Source: Patagioenas fasciata
Lineage: Eukaryota > Chordata > Aves > Columbiformes > Columbidae
Assembly: GCF_037038585.1 (NCBI RefSeq)
Contig: NC_092526.1
Span: 40,931,501 to 40,995,500, forward strand
Length of the DNA: 64,000 nt
Direction: 5' to 3'
A model generated the notes under the pieces. The model saw only the letters and a list, made by a program, of their open reading frames with translations. It made no database searches and was not told the origin of the DNA. Both the position numbers and the translations under genes were made by a program. Shown here piece after piece: positions 43,769 through 54,030 of this stretch; position 1 is the stretch's first letter; each line of letters starts with the position of its first letter.

Positions 43769-44826
43769 TGCCACCGACTGTGGCAGAATGCAAGCCCTCC
43801 TCTCCCCCCCCACCTCCTTCAGTATGGAGGGAGTAGGCACATCTCCCTCTCTCTGCTACTTGAGGCTAACAGCTTCTTTTGTTTGGCCTAGAGCACCCTG
43901 GCCAGGGTCATTAGGAGAAGGGATTGCCAAGGCGCCAGTGAGCCGCTGGGCACCTGTGACCAGTGTGGGGGATGTTTGGAGGCTTCAGGGGCACCCCACA
44001 CACGGTGTGGGGGTGCAGAGAAGCTTCTAGAATGCCTACAGTCAGGTCTGATCAGCCAGTATAAAAACGGGACTCTCTTGTCAAGACTGGGCCCATTGTC
44101 GCCGGTCTCTCGGAGCTGCGAGCTGAAGATGCTGCCGCCGAGAGCCCCCCTCCCCGGGATGGAGACCCCGCTTGCCTTGCCACCACAGGTGTGAGTAAAA
44201 CTTCTCACAAGATTGCGAGTATATTTATCCGTTCCGTGCACACATGCACGTGTAACTTCCCGTGCTTAATACAAGCATGTATAACTTTATTTCCTTGCAC
44301 AATCGCGAGTGTAACTTTATTCCGTGCACATTTGTACACGTACTTTAAATTATTTCCTCGCACAATCGCGAGTGTAACTTTATTTCCTCGCACGATTGCG
44401 AGTGTATTATAAATTTTTCCTCGCACAATCGCGAGTGTATTTTCCTCACGTGCTTCCACATAAGCACGTGTAAGTAAATCAACCCTCGCAGAATTGCGAG
44501 TGTATTATAAATTTACCCTCGCGGAATCGCGAGCGTACGCTTTACCTGTATCTCTTTAAGAATAATCCCGCACCGTGTTCAGGCAAGTGTGTACTCCTCT
44601 GGGACTCGGGGGTGGTTCCGGCATTGTTTTGGGTTAAGCCACGTGCATGCACTCTGTGGACCGCCTGTTGTACTAGTTGCTGCCCCTTAATAATTTTCCT
44701 CAGCTGATACCTGAACCTATATTTAAGTCACTTTTGGAGTGCTAAAACCCTGTTTCTCACCAGTTTAATAAAAGTTGTTTTGGACCCTGTTGTCCCTTAA
44801 ATTAGCCTCGGGGTGCCTCCGTGGCA
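43769..44826 (+). mobile_element. Long solo LTR (1058 bp) carrying a hairpin array
   Basis: Bounded by perfect terminal inverted repeats TGCCAC...GTGGCA. A TATAAAA box at 44060-44066 and AATAAAA at 44767-44773 put U3 before about 44090, a very long R of some 700 bases, and a short U5. The hairpin array (44204-44533) lies inside R. A donor-like CAG/GTGTGAGT sits near 44187. No matching TSD flanks it, and CR1 sequence is missing at the site. The family is not recognised; a bird ERV LTR is the best reading. Confidence 0.7.
44204..44533 (+). repeat. Array of 11 short hairpins, ~31-base spacing
   Basis: Eleven inverted repeats start at 44204, 44235, 44261, 44294, 44323, 44357, 44387, 44420, 44447, 44485 and 44518. 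Most have arms CTCGC/GCGAG with a 6-base loop. Four use other arms that still pair: CGTGCA/TGCACG (44235), CGTGCTT/AAGCATG with a G-U pair (44261), CGTG/CACG (44323) and a 9-bp CACGTGCTT/AAGCACGTG (44447). AT-rich linkers separate them. Confidence 0.9.
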
Positions 44827-46019
44827 GTTGCAAACTGGCTTAAGGAGAGAAGCCAGAGAGTGGTGGTCAATGGTGCAGAGTCCAGTTGGAGGCCAGTATC
44901 TAGTGGAGTGTCTCAGGGGTCAGTACCGGGGCCAATATTATTCATTAACGATTTGGACAAGGGAACTGAGTGTACTATCAGCAAGTTTGCTGATGACACC
45001 AAGCTGGGAGGAGTGGCTGACACGCCAGAAGGCTGTGCTGCCATCCAGCGGGACCTGGACAGGCTGGAGAGTTGGGCGGGGAATAACCTGATGAAATTTA
45101 ACAAGGGAAAGTGTAGAGTCCTGCATCTGGGCAGGAACAACCCCAGGTTCCAGTATAGGTTGGGAAATTACATATTAGAGAGCAGTGTAGGGGAAAGGGA
45201 CCTGGGGATCCTGGTGGACAACAGGATGACCATGAGCCAGCACTGTGCCCTTGTGGCCAGGAAGGCAAATGGCATCCTCGGGTGTATTACAAGGGGGGTG
45301 GTCAGTAGATCGAGAAAGGTCCTCCTTCCCCTCTACTCCGCCCTGGTGAGACCCCATCTGGAATATTGTGTCCAGTTCTGGACCCCTCAGTTCAAGAAGG
45401 AGAGGGAACTGCTGGAAAGGGTCCAGCGTAGGGCAACAAAGATCATTAAGGGAGTGGAGCACCTCCCTTATGAAGAAAGGCTGAGGGAGCTGGGGCTCTT
45501 TAGTTTGGAGGAGACTGAGGGGTGACCTTATTAATGTTTATAAATATATAAAGGGTGAGTGCCATGAGAATGGAGCCAGGCTCTTCTCAGTGGCAAACAG
45601 TGATAGGACAAGGGGTAATGGGATCAAGCTGGAACAGAAGAGGTTCCACTTAAATTTGAGAAAAAACTTCTCAGTGAGGGTGACAGAGCACTGGAACAGG
45701 CTGCCCAGGGGAGTTGTGGAGTCTCCTTCCCTGGAGACATTCAAAACCCGCCTGGACATGTTCCTGTGCGACCTCACCTAGGTGTTCATGCTCCAGCAGG
45801 GGGATTGGACTAGATGATCTTTTGAGGTCCCTTCCAATCCCAAACATACTGTGATACAGAGTTTTCTGTGTTTTCCCTCCTACAGTTGTCCCAATGCCCT
45901 GAAGTCTCCCTTGATTGCCCTCAGATTTCCCATTGCAGTCTCATCACCGCCCACCTAAAAAATTAGTAATGGATAATAATATGAGGACCTTACTAGGGCA
46001 TGAAATTTTATCTTCAAAA

Positions 46020-46415
46020 GGTCTTTTAGTTTGGTTCTTTTTGGTAGGTGGTTTGATAAGGTGGGTGTATGTATGTGATTTTAGGTAGGCTGGGTGAAAT
46101 AGGTTGGATTTACATTGTTTAGGTTGGTTTTAGTGTTTCCATTGATGTTGGTTTAGGTGACTTGGTTTCGGTTGGTTTAGTTGTTCCTAGGTAGGCTGTG
46201 TCAGATAGTGTTGCTTTTAGGTTGGGTTGTTTCAAGATGTTTTTGTTTAGGTTGTTCGGTTTAGGGTTTGTTAGGGTAGGTTGTTTTAGGTAGGTTGGCT
46301 TAGGTAGTTTGTTTTGGTTCTTTCTTTTAGGCAGTTTTTTTGTTTGTTTGTTTTATGTTGGTTGTTTTGGGTGGGTTCTTTTCTTTTAGGTAGGTTGTTT
46401 TGGTTTAGGTAGGTT
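46020..46415 (-). repeat. Degenerate AACC-rich repeat (copy B)
   Basis: TTTAGGTAGGTTG-like units on the plus strand, the reverse complement of the 18005-18640 family. It flanks the provirus-bearing repeat on the left. Confidence 0.7.
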
Positions 46416-46540
46416 GTGTGGGGCACCAGGGCCACCTTCATGCAGCAGGAGCAGCAGCTGGCAGCCAAAATGGCCCAAAGAATCCCTGTTGAGAGGCCAT
46501 GCTCAAAACTGCAGAGGAAGCCAAAAAAAAAACGCCTGGG
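46416..46540 (-). repeat. Fragment of the dispersed repeat left of the provirus
   Basis: The sequence near 46497-46540 resembles 55213-55255 (CATGCTC...GCAAAGGAAGGCAAAAC). The provirus therefore lies within one repeat element bounded by AACC-rich tracts at 46020-46415 and 56090-56265. Confidence 0.5.
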
Positions 46541-47046
46541 TGTTAGCAATCAGGACACATAACCACGGACGTAGTTATATGCGGTGCTTTATTTCAGCGC
46601 TGGGAAACCAGGGGTTCACACCCAAAGCTGGCTTCAAACAGCTGATTCAGACCATACCTTATTATACAAGTTAGTCACATACATATTCATTACACCCCTG
46701 ACAACTATTAGCATATCCCACACCTATTCTAACACAAACTTTCTATCTAAAAGATACTATAATTATCAGTTATTTTCTACGGTACCAACTTTAAAAGAAT
46801 ATATTGTAGATCTATGTCCACCTTAAGAATAAGGCTCGATTACAGTTACCTGCCTTATAAGAATATACCATAAATCTATGTCAGCTTTAAGAACAGAGTT
46901 TGGTTACTGATTACAAGAGTTCTCTGGCTACAGGGCTGGTTGCTATCCTAATATTAAGTCAACTGTAACAGATCCAGCGATATTCAGGGAAGACCCATTT
47001 TGTCCTGTTCCATGAAAAAAACATCTTGTAAGGTTGATTACTATCA
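46541..47046 (-). repeat. 3' LTR of the provirus
   Basis: Minus-strand TGATAG...CTAACA, 506 bp. A TATAATAAGG promoter-like box lies near 46657-46668, and AATAAA (TTTATT on the plus strand) is at 46588-46593. Confidence 0.93.
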
Positions 47047-47059
47047 TCTTGCCCCCTTT
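47047..47059 (-). other. Polypurine tract of the provirus
   Basis: Minus-strand AAAGGGGGCAAGA directly before the 3' LTR: the expected primer for plus-strand DNA synthesis. Confidence 0.85.
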
Positions 47060-47110
47060 GAAAATCCTTTTCTTTAGACAATGGATTTTCACTTTAAACA
47101 ACCTCTTCAA

Positions 47111-48910
47111 TTATTGATTTGATTGGTGATTTGGCAAATATGACAGTTCATAAGCTGGAGGGCTAACTGAATGGCTGTCAAATACAGGTTTAGCATAATT
47201 CCTACTCAGGACACTAAAAATGCGGTTATTCTTAGCATCTGTTTGACTAATTACGCGTTTAATACCTACATATAATAAACAAAGAAGTATAATCACAATT
47301 GTTAGTACAACTAAGCTTTCTAGTAGTGAATGTACCCATCCTCCTAAATTTAAACCAAATGAATCCAACAGAGCTCCTATCCAGCTCTGTTCTGCATCCT
47401 GTTTTTCCTTTTGCAGCTCCATCTCTGTTTGGGTCAGTTGAGAAATGTCCTTCTCGACCTCCAAAGTTACATTTGGAATATGGATGCAGCAATGATCAAT
47501 TCTGTCTTTCAAATATCCACAGACACCATTTTCTTTCAATAGCATTATGTCGAGTGCCATTCTATTCTGCAAGGTCATTTTAGTCGTAGCCTGTAATTGT
47601 ATATTAAGTTCCCAAAAACCTTTTTTAGTTATTCTGGCCAATCGATCCATTTGCCCGATCAATTTATCAATCATTTCTCTGTTTCTGTATGCTGCAATTG
47701 GTGCAAAGAAGGATTCTAGTGCCCAGCCGAATTTAACACTGCTTGATGGTTCGTGCCACACATCGTCTTCATCTATTTCTCGTTTGTGCCTAACATGTAG
47801 AAGTTCTTGCCCATTTTTCAAGGGAGACTTTTTCCAAATAGGACATAGGGTTGGCAGTCCCAAAGTAATTTCCCTTACTGGTCCTGCTATTGGTAAATGC
47901 GTTGTCCAGGTCCCATCACTTAAGGCCCAAACCAGATGTCCCACACTACCTATAACGCCTCTACAATCAATTCTATCTCCATCGATACCTACCTTGGTTC
48001 CTTCCTTTGGATCCAATTGTTTCTGACAAATGCAACCTGCAATTACTGCAACCTTAACGATGGGTACACGTATCTCCCTCATATCTGTCTGTCAAGTTAT
48101 TACTCGTGAACAATTCCACCATGGTACTGTTGTTCCTCCTGTCACATTGGACCACCGTACACACCATGGAAATGCTTCACTATATTGGTATTGTTGTACA
48201 ATACTCAATGTCCACATGTTACTCCATGATTCAGTTATATTTTTATTATCCTGATCTTTGCATTCCCAGTAGGTCCGTTCAACCGTTCGGTTTACTACTT
48301 TGGTGGTCCACGTGTCATAATAACACCAACTTATGTGTTTGAATGGTCTGGTCATTCCTATTTTAACCCATTTCGCCCCAGGTAATTTTAAACAATCCTC
48401 CGTTGGCCCTGGTGTTTTCCATTTTCCTTGTACTTTTACCTTTTGTTCTGTTGGGACGACTTCTTTTCTAGTGCGGGATTCGCATGCTATTTTACCAGTT
48501 CTATTTATTTCTGGTAGGGTGGTAGATATTATTCCCCACTGTATAGGGTCTTCCGCCGATTTTGGAATTGGAAGGCAAGCAGTGATGCTACTGGTATTCT
48601 GAGTCAGTGTGAAATCTCGAATTAATCCTATCATCAGATTCTCTGCCTGATTCTGTACGCTTTGTACCACCTGTGGTATCTGGGTACTTCCGTTATTGCC
48701 TACTGCTCTTCGTGGTCTAATTTGCAATTTCGTTTGAATAGTCTCATTTTCCCACTGTCTATCAGAGGCCTTGTGGAATAGAGTGGTACTTCCCTCTCCA
48801 GTTTTCAAAAGTACAAACAGTCTAACCAAGATCAGAATTCGGTAATGCAAACCAGACATTATTGCGATGTAATCTTGAGCGAGGTAGGACCCACTATCTG
48901 GAATTTCCAC
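47111..48910 (-). pseudogene. env: Proviral env, one in-frame stop
   Basis: Retroviral envelope gene in one frame, broken by TGA at 48092-48094. The upstream part (48910-48095) has a hydrophobic signal-like segment near residues 19-40, several N-X-S/T sites and paired cysteines, as in a surface subunit. The downstream part (48082-47111) has an RHKR cleavage-type site (about 47790), the LQNRMALDIMLL immunosuppressive-type segment, a cysteine cluster, a heptad-like helix, a membrane anchor (LLESLVVLTIVIILLCLLYVGI region) and a tail with PPAY. The cysteine cluster reads C-X9-CC instead of the usual C-X6-CC. Apart from the stop, the frame is complete. Confidence 0.9.
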
Positions 48911-48926
48911 AGTCTTGGGACTCTTT

Positions 48927-49379
48927 TCACTCGGGTATAGTGTACCAGGAGTCTACTCCAGCAACTTTGACTGAGGTGAATGTAATCAGGAGTACTTGAT
49001 AGGGTCCGTCCCAACGCTCTTTTAAGGGTTCTTCATTCCAGGTTCTTAGATACACCGTGTCTCCCGGCTCTATATCATGTACCGGATTCTCGAGCGCTAG
49101 TGGGCGATTCCACACTAGTGCGGATCTGAGTCGATTCAATGTCCTGCCAAGAGACAACACATAATTGTACAAGTCCTGATTTCCTTTCACATGTACCTCT
49201 GGGTTTGGGTTTGGTGCTTCGTATGGTTTGCCATACAAAATCTCGTATGGACTTACTGACATTTCACTCCTAGGTTTAATCCTAATATGCAACAATGCTA
49301 TTGGCAAGGCCTGAGGCCATTGAATTTTTGCTTCCTGACAGATCTTGCTAAGTTGCCTTTTTAGGGTTTGATTCATTTT
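48927..49379 (-). pseudogene. pol (3' part): Proviral integrase C-terminal part
   Basis: Continues pol in the same frame after the TAG at 49380-49382. It has MSVSPYEILYGKP and a GDTVYLRTW...GPYQVLL segment, typical of the gammaretroviral integrase C-terminal domain. Around 48950 the integrase-like reading moves to another frame, so the end of pol is frameshifted. It abuts the env start, as is normal in gammaretroviruses. Confidence 0.85.
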
Positions 49380-52300
49380 CTACACTTGTCCACTAGACTG
49401 GAGTCTCCATGGGGTATGTAACTCCCACTTAATTCCCAAACATCTGCTGACTTCCTTTACCAATTGTGCAACAAAGTGCGGTCCCCTATCGGAAGATATC
49501 CCCAGTGGTATCCCAAATCCAGGGATTATTTCCTTTAGTAACCATTTTACAGTTTCTTTTGCCTGGTTGGTGCAACAAGAGAAAGCTTCCGGCCATCCTG
49601 AAAAGGTACCTACTCCAACTAGTATATACCTGAATCCTCGAGTTCTGGGGAGTTCCGCATAATCTATTTGCCAATAATCCCCAGGTTGTATACCTGTCTT
49701 AATTTTCCCCATTTCTATTTTTCTTTTTACTAAAGGATTATTTTTCAAGCAAATTTCACACTTAGCTGTAATAGACTTTGCCATTGTTAACATCTGGACC
49801 GAGATAATTTGTTTTCTTAGATAAGCTACCAATGCTTCTGCACCCCAGTGACACTTCTGGTGTTCCGTCTGAAGTATTCCTCTCATAATAGTGGTTGGTA
49901 CCACAACTTGTCCATTGGTGGTTACATACCACCCAGAATTATTCTTGCTGGCTCTTACTAGACTTGCCAATTTTTCATCTTCTGTAGAATATTTAGGTGG
50001 TTCTGAAGGTAATAAATCAATTGCTCTTACCTTCTGGGAGACAAGACCCACCATTGTCCTCACTTGCCGTGCTACTGACCGAGCTGTTTGATCAGCAAGC
50101 CGATTTCCCTCGATGATTTTTGATGTTCCACTTTGATGAGCTTTACAGTGCATTACAGAAACTTGTGATGGTTTTTGAATGGCCTTAATCAGGTTCTGTA
50201 TCTCCTCCTGGTACTTAATGTTTGTTCCTTGTGAAGAGAGCAGTCCCCGCTCTTTCCAAAGGGCTCCCTGCACATGAACAACTCCGAAAGCATATTTTGA
50301 ATCAGTCCATGTATTAACTTTCTTGTTTTCGCTGAGTTCCAATACCCTGGTTAAGGCGATTAACTCCGCTTTTTGTGCTGAGGTGTTTGGTGGTAAGGGC
50401 TTAGCCTCAATTACTGTCTTGGCAGTAGTAATCGCATATCCTGCATACCATATTCTGTTCTCCACAAAGCTACTGCCATCAGTAAAGAGTTCCCAGTCAG
50501 TTTCTGCCAGCGGAGTGTCTTTCAAATCAGGGCGACTTGCGTGGGTATATTCGATGACTTCCACGCAATCATGTTCCAGGTCTCCTTCTTCAGTACCTGC
50601 ACCCAAAAACTCAGCAGGGTTCATTAGGTTAGTAGTTTTTAGAATAACATCATCTTGTTCTGTCAGAATTACCTGGTATTTCATCATTCTGCTTGCGGAA
50701 AGCCAATGGCCCCCCTTTTGTTCCAGTACTGTTGTCACCATATGGGATACAAACACTTCTATCCTTTTTCCCATAGTTAATTTTCGGACCTCCTGGATCA
50801 GTATTACTGTAGCAGCTATCGCCCGTAAGCACGCCGGCCACCCAGCACTTACCGAATCTAACTGTTTAGAAAAATAGCCAACAGGTCTTTTCCAGGATCC
50901 CAGTCGTTGGGTTAATACCCCCAAGGCAAGTCTTTGTCGCTCATGTACAAACAACTGGAAATCTTTGCTCAAGTCCAGCAGGCCCAAGGCAGGTGCCTGC
51001 ATCAAAGCCTGTTTTAGCTTTTGGAAGGCTTCACGTTGTGGTTTTCCCCACATGAACGTCTTATTCCCTTGTGCTTCGTATAAAGGTTTAGCAATCAACC
51101 CATAGTCCTTAATCCAAAGTCTGCACCATCCTGTCATTCCTAAAAAGGATCTTAATTCATGTAAGTTTCGTGGTTCTGAAATAGCACAGATAGCATGCAC
51201 ACGGTTTGTACCTAATTTCCGCTGTCCTTGAGAAAGCTCGCATCCTAAATAAATCACAGTCTCGGATGCAATTTGAGCTTTACTTTTCAATACTTTGTAC
51301 CCATTCATTCTCAATTGGTTCAGTATTTCAATCGTTACCCGGATGCAGAGTTCTCGTGTCTCAGTCGCGATCAAAATGTCGTCTACGTATTGTAGCAACA
51401 GGTACCGTTGTCAAGGGATCACGATGTGGCCTTTCGTAATCCATTCCTCGAGTTCCTTGGCCAACTGATTTCCAAAAATAGTTGGGTTATTCTTGAATCC
51501 TTGCGGAAGACGTGTCCAGGTTAACTGAGTTTTCCTTCCATTGTGTGGGTTTTCCCATTCAAAGGCAAATAGCTTTTTGCTTTCCTGGTCGAGGGGTATG
51601 TAGAAGAAGGCATGTTTTAAATCAAGTACAGTAAACCATTTATATTTCTCCTTCACAGATGTTAACAAAGTATATGGGTTTGCAACTACCGGATAAATGT
51701 CCTTAGTGATCTGGTTTACAGCCCGCAAATCTTGGACTAATTGGTAACTACCATCGGGCTTCTTTACTGGAAAAATTGGAGTATTATATTCTGATTCACA
51801 TTCCTCTAGAATTCCATATCTCAAAAATTTTTCAATTAGAGGAACTATTCCTAACCTAGCTTCTAATTTCAGTGGGTACTGTCTCAACTGTACTGACCTG
51901 GCATCTTCTTTTAATTCCACTTTTACGGGCTGGGCTGTTTTCGATTTCCCAGGTATGTCAGTCGCCCATACCATGGGGATCACCGCCTCCTCCACAGCTT
52001 GTGGTATTTCCACTACCGGGTTTTCTTTTAATAACAGAATTTGTCCCACCTTGGATTCTGGAATTTTCATTACCAGGTTTCCATTCTCGAATGTTATCAC
52101 AGCATCCAATTTGGTCAATAAATCCCGTCCTAGAAGGGAAACTGGACAATCTGGAACATATAAGAACTCGTGGGCTAATTCCTTTTCTCCAAAACCCAGA
52201 TCTAAGGGTTGCAGGAATGGTCATACTTCTTCCCCCCCTGTGGCACCAACAATCGTTGTCGTTTTATGACCTATTGTTCCCTGTAAGGAATTTAGCACAG

Positions 52301-52406
52301 AATAAGTAGCCCCTGTATCCACTAAAAATCTCATATCCTGGTTCCCCACTTGTATTGTCACCAGGGGTTCCTTATTCTGGGTATCTGTTCTCGTGCTGCC
52401 ATATAG
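49380..52406 (-). pseudogene. pol: Proviral pro-pol (protease, RT, RNase H, integrase)
   Basis: In frame with gag beyond the gag TGA. Domains in order: aspartic protease with LVDTGA (about 52308-52325), reverse transcriptase with LPQGFKN and the catalytic YVDD (51378-51389), RNase H with FTDGSS and TDSKYAF, integrase with an HHCC zinc region, and catalytic Asp residues in WQIDYAEL (about 49667) and SDRGPHF (49488-49490). Stops interrupt it at 52221-52223 (protease), 51411-51413 (just before YVDD) and 49380-49382. The last sits 36 codons after the second catalytic Asp, exactly where the D,D-35-E glutamate belongs. It is enzymatically dead as a whole. Confidence 0.92.
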
Positions 52407-52409
52407 TCA
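52407..52409 (-). promoter_or_regulatory. Gag-pol readthrough stop (TGA CTA)
   Basis: Gag ends at TGA, followed directly by CTA, and the same frame stays open into protease. UGA-CUA is an established leaky stop context in animal and viral mRNAs. Gammaretroviruses make Gag-Pol by readthrough, usually of UAG, so this is the same strategy with another stop. Confidence 0.75.
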
Positions 52410-54002
52410 GCTGTTATTATTATACTCCCCCAACACCATAGTTTGTATTGCATTCCCTGCTGCACTTGGTACCTGACTCGTAGAGCCCGGACAGTTCGGG
52501 CATTCATTTTTCCAGTGTCCTCCCTCCTTACAATAAGCACATTGATTTATACCAAGCTTTACAACAGGTCTTAAAGGAGTTCCCTGAACATTCCGAAAAC
52601 CGCTCCCTCGGCTGCCTCTAGTTCCTCTGCCACGGACTTCTATTCCTATTACCCTACCTTGCCCTTGGACCAGGGCCAACAAGTCTTGCTGAGAACGCCT
52701 TGACTGTTTCTTTTCTCTATTATTATAAACTTGCCAGGCTGTTTCTAACATAACATCCAGATCTCGTAATTGTGCCCCCTCCAGTTTCTGTAATTTATTC
52801 CGAATGTCATCCTGAGACTGTCCCAAAAAGATTAAAGCCAACTGAACCCTTGCTTGTTCTGTTTCAATATCTAAATCCGTATATCTCTTTGCAGTTTCTT
52901 TTAATCTTTCTAAAAAGGCTGAAGGGGATTCATTCTTTTCCTGCCTAACATTATACAATTTTGACCAATTCATTTGTTTTGGCATAGCAGTCTGAACACC
53001 GATCAATAACCAGTCCTGATACCTCCGGAGGTGAAGCTGACCACCTCCAGTATTATAATCCCACCAGGGATCCTCCTTTGGAAAATTTTCATCAACATTG
53101 CTACCCAATATTCCATTCCGAATATCCTCCCTTACTTTATCTCTTGCTACCCGTATAACCATATCCTTTTCTGTAGAATCCATTAATGTGTCAAGAATCA
53201 CTTGTAAATCATCCCAATCAGGATTCTGCGTTTTAATTATCATTTTAATTATCCTTGCAACCTTGTCCGGGTTTTCCCGGTAAGGACCAGCTGATTGTTT
53301 CCAAATCATTAAATCTCCTGGTGAAAACGGGACTATTACATAAACTGGCTCTCCCCCCACTCCTACCGCTTGTCTCAGTGGTGCTATTACATTTGGCAGT
53401 CCACCCCCCTTTTGGGCTTCCTTTCCTCTGTTCCTAGTCCTGTGGGATATTGGTGTGGTTGTTACTCCTTTTACACCAGTTGCTGCCCCCTCATCCCCAC
53501 TGGAATCAATATCACTTTCAGTAAGACACACAGGTGCCGAGGGTTTAAGGGGTTTAGGTGCAGAGGGTTCAGTTTCTGAAGGCGCAACGTCCAAACACGG
53601 TGGATCTAAGGCATTACCGCGGCTGCTTTCTATTGCCAAACAAGTCATGCATTTCTTTTCTGCCGTACAGCCCATACATTTATCATTAGTACCGCTCCTC
53701 CGGACTAACATTAACCCACATTCCTTCCTCCAGTCCTGTTTTTGTACAAGATAGAAAAAGAGATCTACGTACTGTACCTCATCCCATTTACCTTCCCTTT
53801 GACAAAACCTCATTAATTCACTAATAGTTCCATGTTCTAAAGTACCCTCCGGTGGCCACCGTGCTTCATTAGGCAAGTCATATTCAGGCCAGCAGTGAGT
53901 ACAATATTCAATTAATTTCTTTTTACTCATTGATTGTCCAAATCCAGCCTCCTTCCAATGTTTCAACAAACAGTCCAATGGTGACATCTTTGTATCGCTC
54001 AT
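52407..54002 (-). CDS. gag: Proviral Gag polyprotein (open)
   Basis: 531-residue open Gag. N-terminal matrix-like region, a proline-rich middle with two PSAP late-domain motifs (the EPSAPKPLKPSAP stretch), a p30-like capsid from about residue 215 to 430, a basic stretch (REKKQSRRSQQ), an RG-rich segment (RGRGTRGSRGS) and one CCHC zinc knuckle (CAYCKEGGHWKNEC). One knuckle and an MLV-type capsid mark a gammaretroviral Gag. The N-terminus MSDTKMS has no Gly2, so the usual myristoylation signal is absent. It is the only proviral gene without a stop; its expression is unknown. Confidence 0.9.
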   Translation of the reverse strand: MSDTKMSPLDCLLKHWKEAGFGQSMSKKKLIEYCTHCWPEYDLPNEARWPPEGTLEHGTISELMRFCQREGKWDEVQYVDLFFYLVQKQDWRKECGLMLVRRSGTNDKCMGCTAEKKCMTCLAIESSRGNALDPPCLDVAPSETEPSAPKPLKPSAPVCLTESDIDSSGDEGAATGVKGVTTTPISHRTRNRGKEAQKGGGLPNVIAPLRQAVGVGGEPVYVIVPFSPGDLMIWKQSAGPYRENPDKVARIIKMIIKTQNPDWDDLQVILDTLMDSTEKDMVIRVARDKVREDIRNGILGSNVDENFPKEDPWWDYNTGGGQLHLRRYQDWLLIGVQTAMPKQMNWSKLYNVRQEKNESPSAFLERLKETAKRYTDLDIETEQARVQLALIFLGQSQDDIRNKLQKLEGAQLRDLDVMLETAWQVYNNREKKQSRRSQQDLLALVQGQGRVIGIEVRGRGTRGSRGSGFRNVQGTPLRPVVKLGINQCAYCKEGGHWKNECPNCPGSTSQVPSAAGNAIQTMVLGEYNNNS

Positions 54003-54003
54003 A

Positions 54004-54030
54004 TCAACACAAAGGGTTTGTATCGCTCAT
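54004..54030 (-). CDS. Eight-codon upstream ORF before gag
   Basis: A direct repeat of about 22 bases (53991-54012 and 54020-54041 on the plus strand) duplicates the gag start region. It creates an ATG at 54030 whose frame ends in TGA at 54006-54004, one base before the gag ATG (54002). Both start codons share the sequence ATGAGCGATACAAA. Confidence 0.75.
   Translation of the reverse strand: MSDTNPLC

Larger units (their letters stand above)
42718..45525 (+). pseudogene. CR1 ORF2, RT and C-terminal parts (broken)
   Basis: Continues the ORF2 of 41644-42375. Endonuclease end at 42718-42998 (LLDLILTNKEGL), a decayed stretch with stops to about 43095, then the RT start (43100-43768; [23 protein letters not shown]). 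The LTR at 43769 follows. After it, 44827-45525 carries [21 protein letters not shown] with the FADD catalytic motif, and the C-terminal region. The segment between the RT halves, including the AFD catalytic block, is absent, so the LTR insertion came with a deletion in the CR1. Confidence 0.85.
40246..45860 (+). mobile_element. Near-full-length CR1 LINE with two LTR insertions
   Basis: Element order is a GC-rich 5' UTR, ORF1 (40562-41620), ORF2 endonuclease, RT, C-terminal region and 3' UTR ending near 45858. It is about 4.2 kb without the two LTRs (42376-42711, 43769-44826). It is inactive, because ORF2 is split and has stops and frame changes at about 42999-43095. The 5' boundary is set where similarity to the OR duplicon ends. 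Confidence 0.88.

Noticed and set aside
44204-44533. CRISPR array
   Set aside because: Regular spacing is present but repeats vary, linkers are not unique spacers, and the context is a bird LTR.
46020-46415. Interstitial telomere repeat
   Set aside because: Units resemble TTTAGGTAGGTTG and are irregular; no TTAGGG runs.
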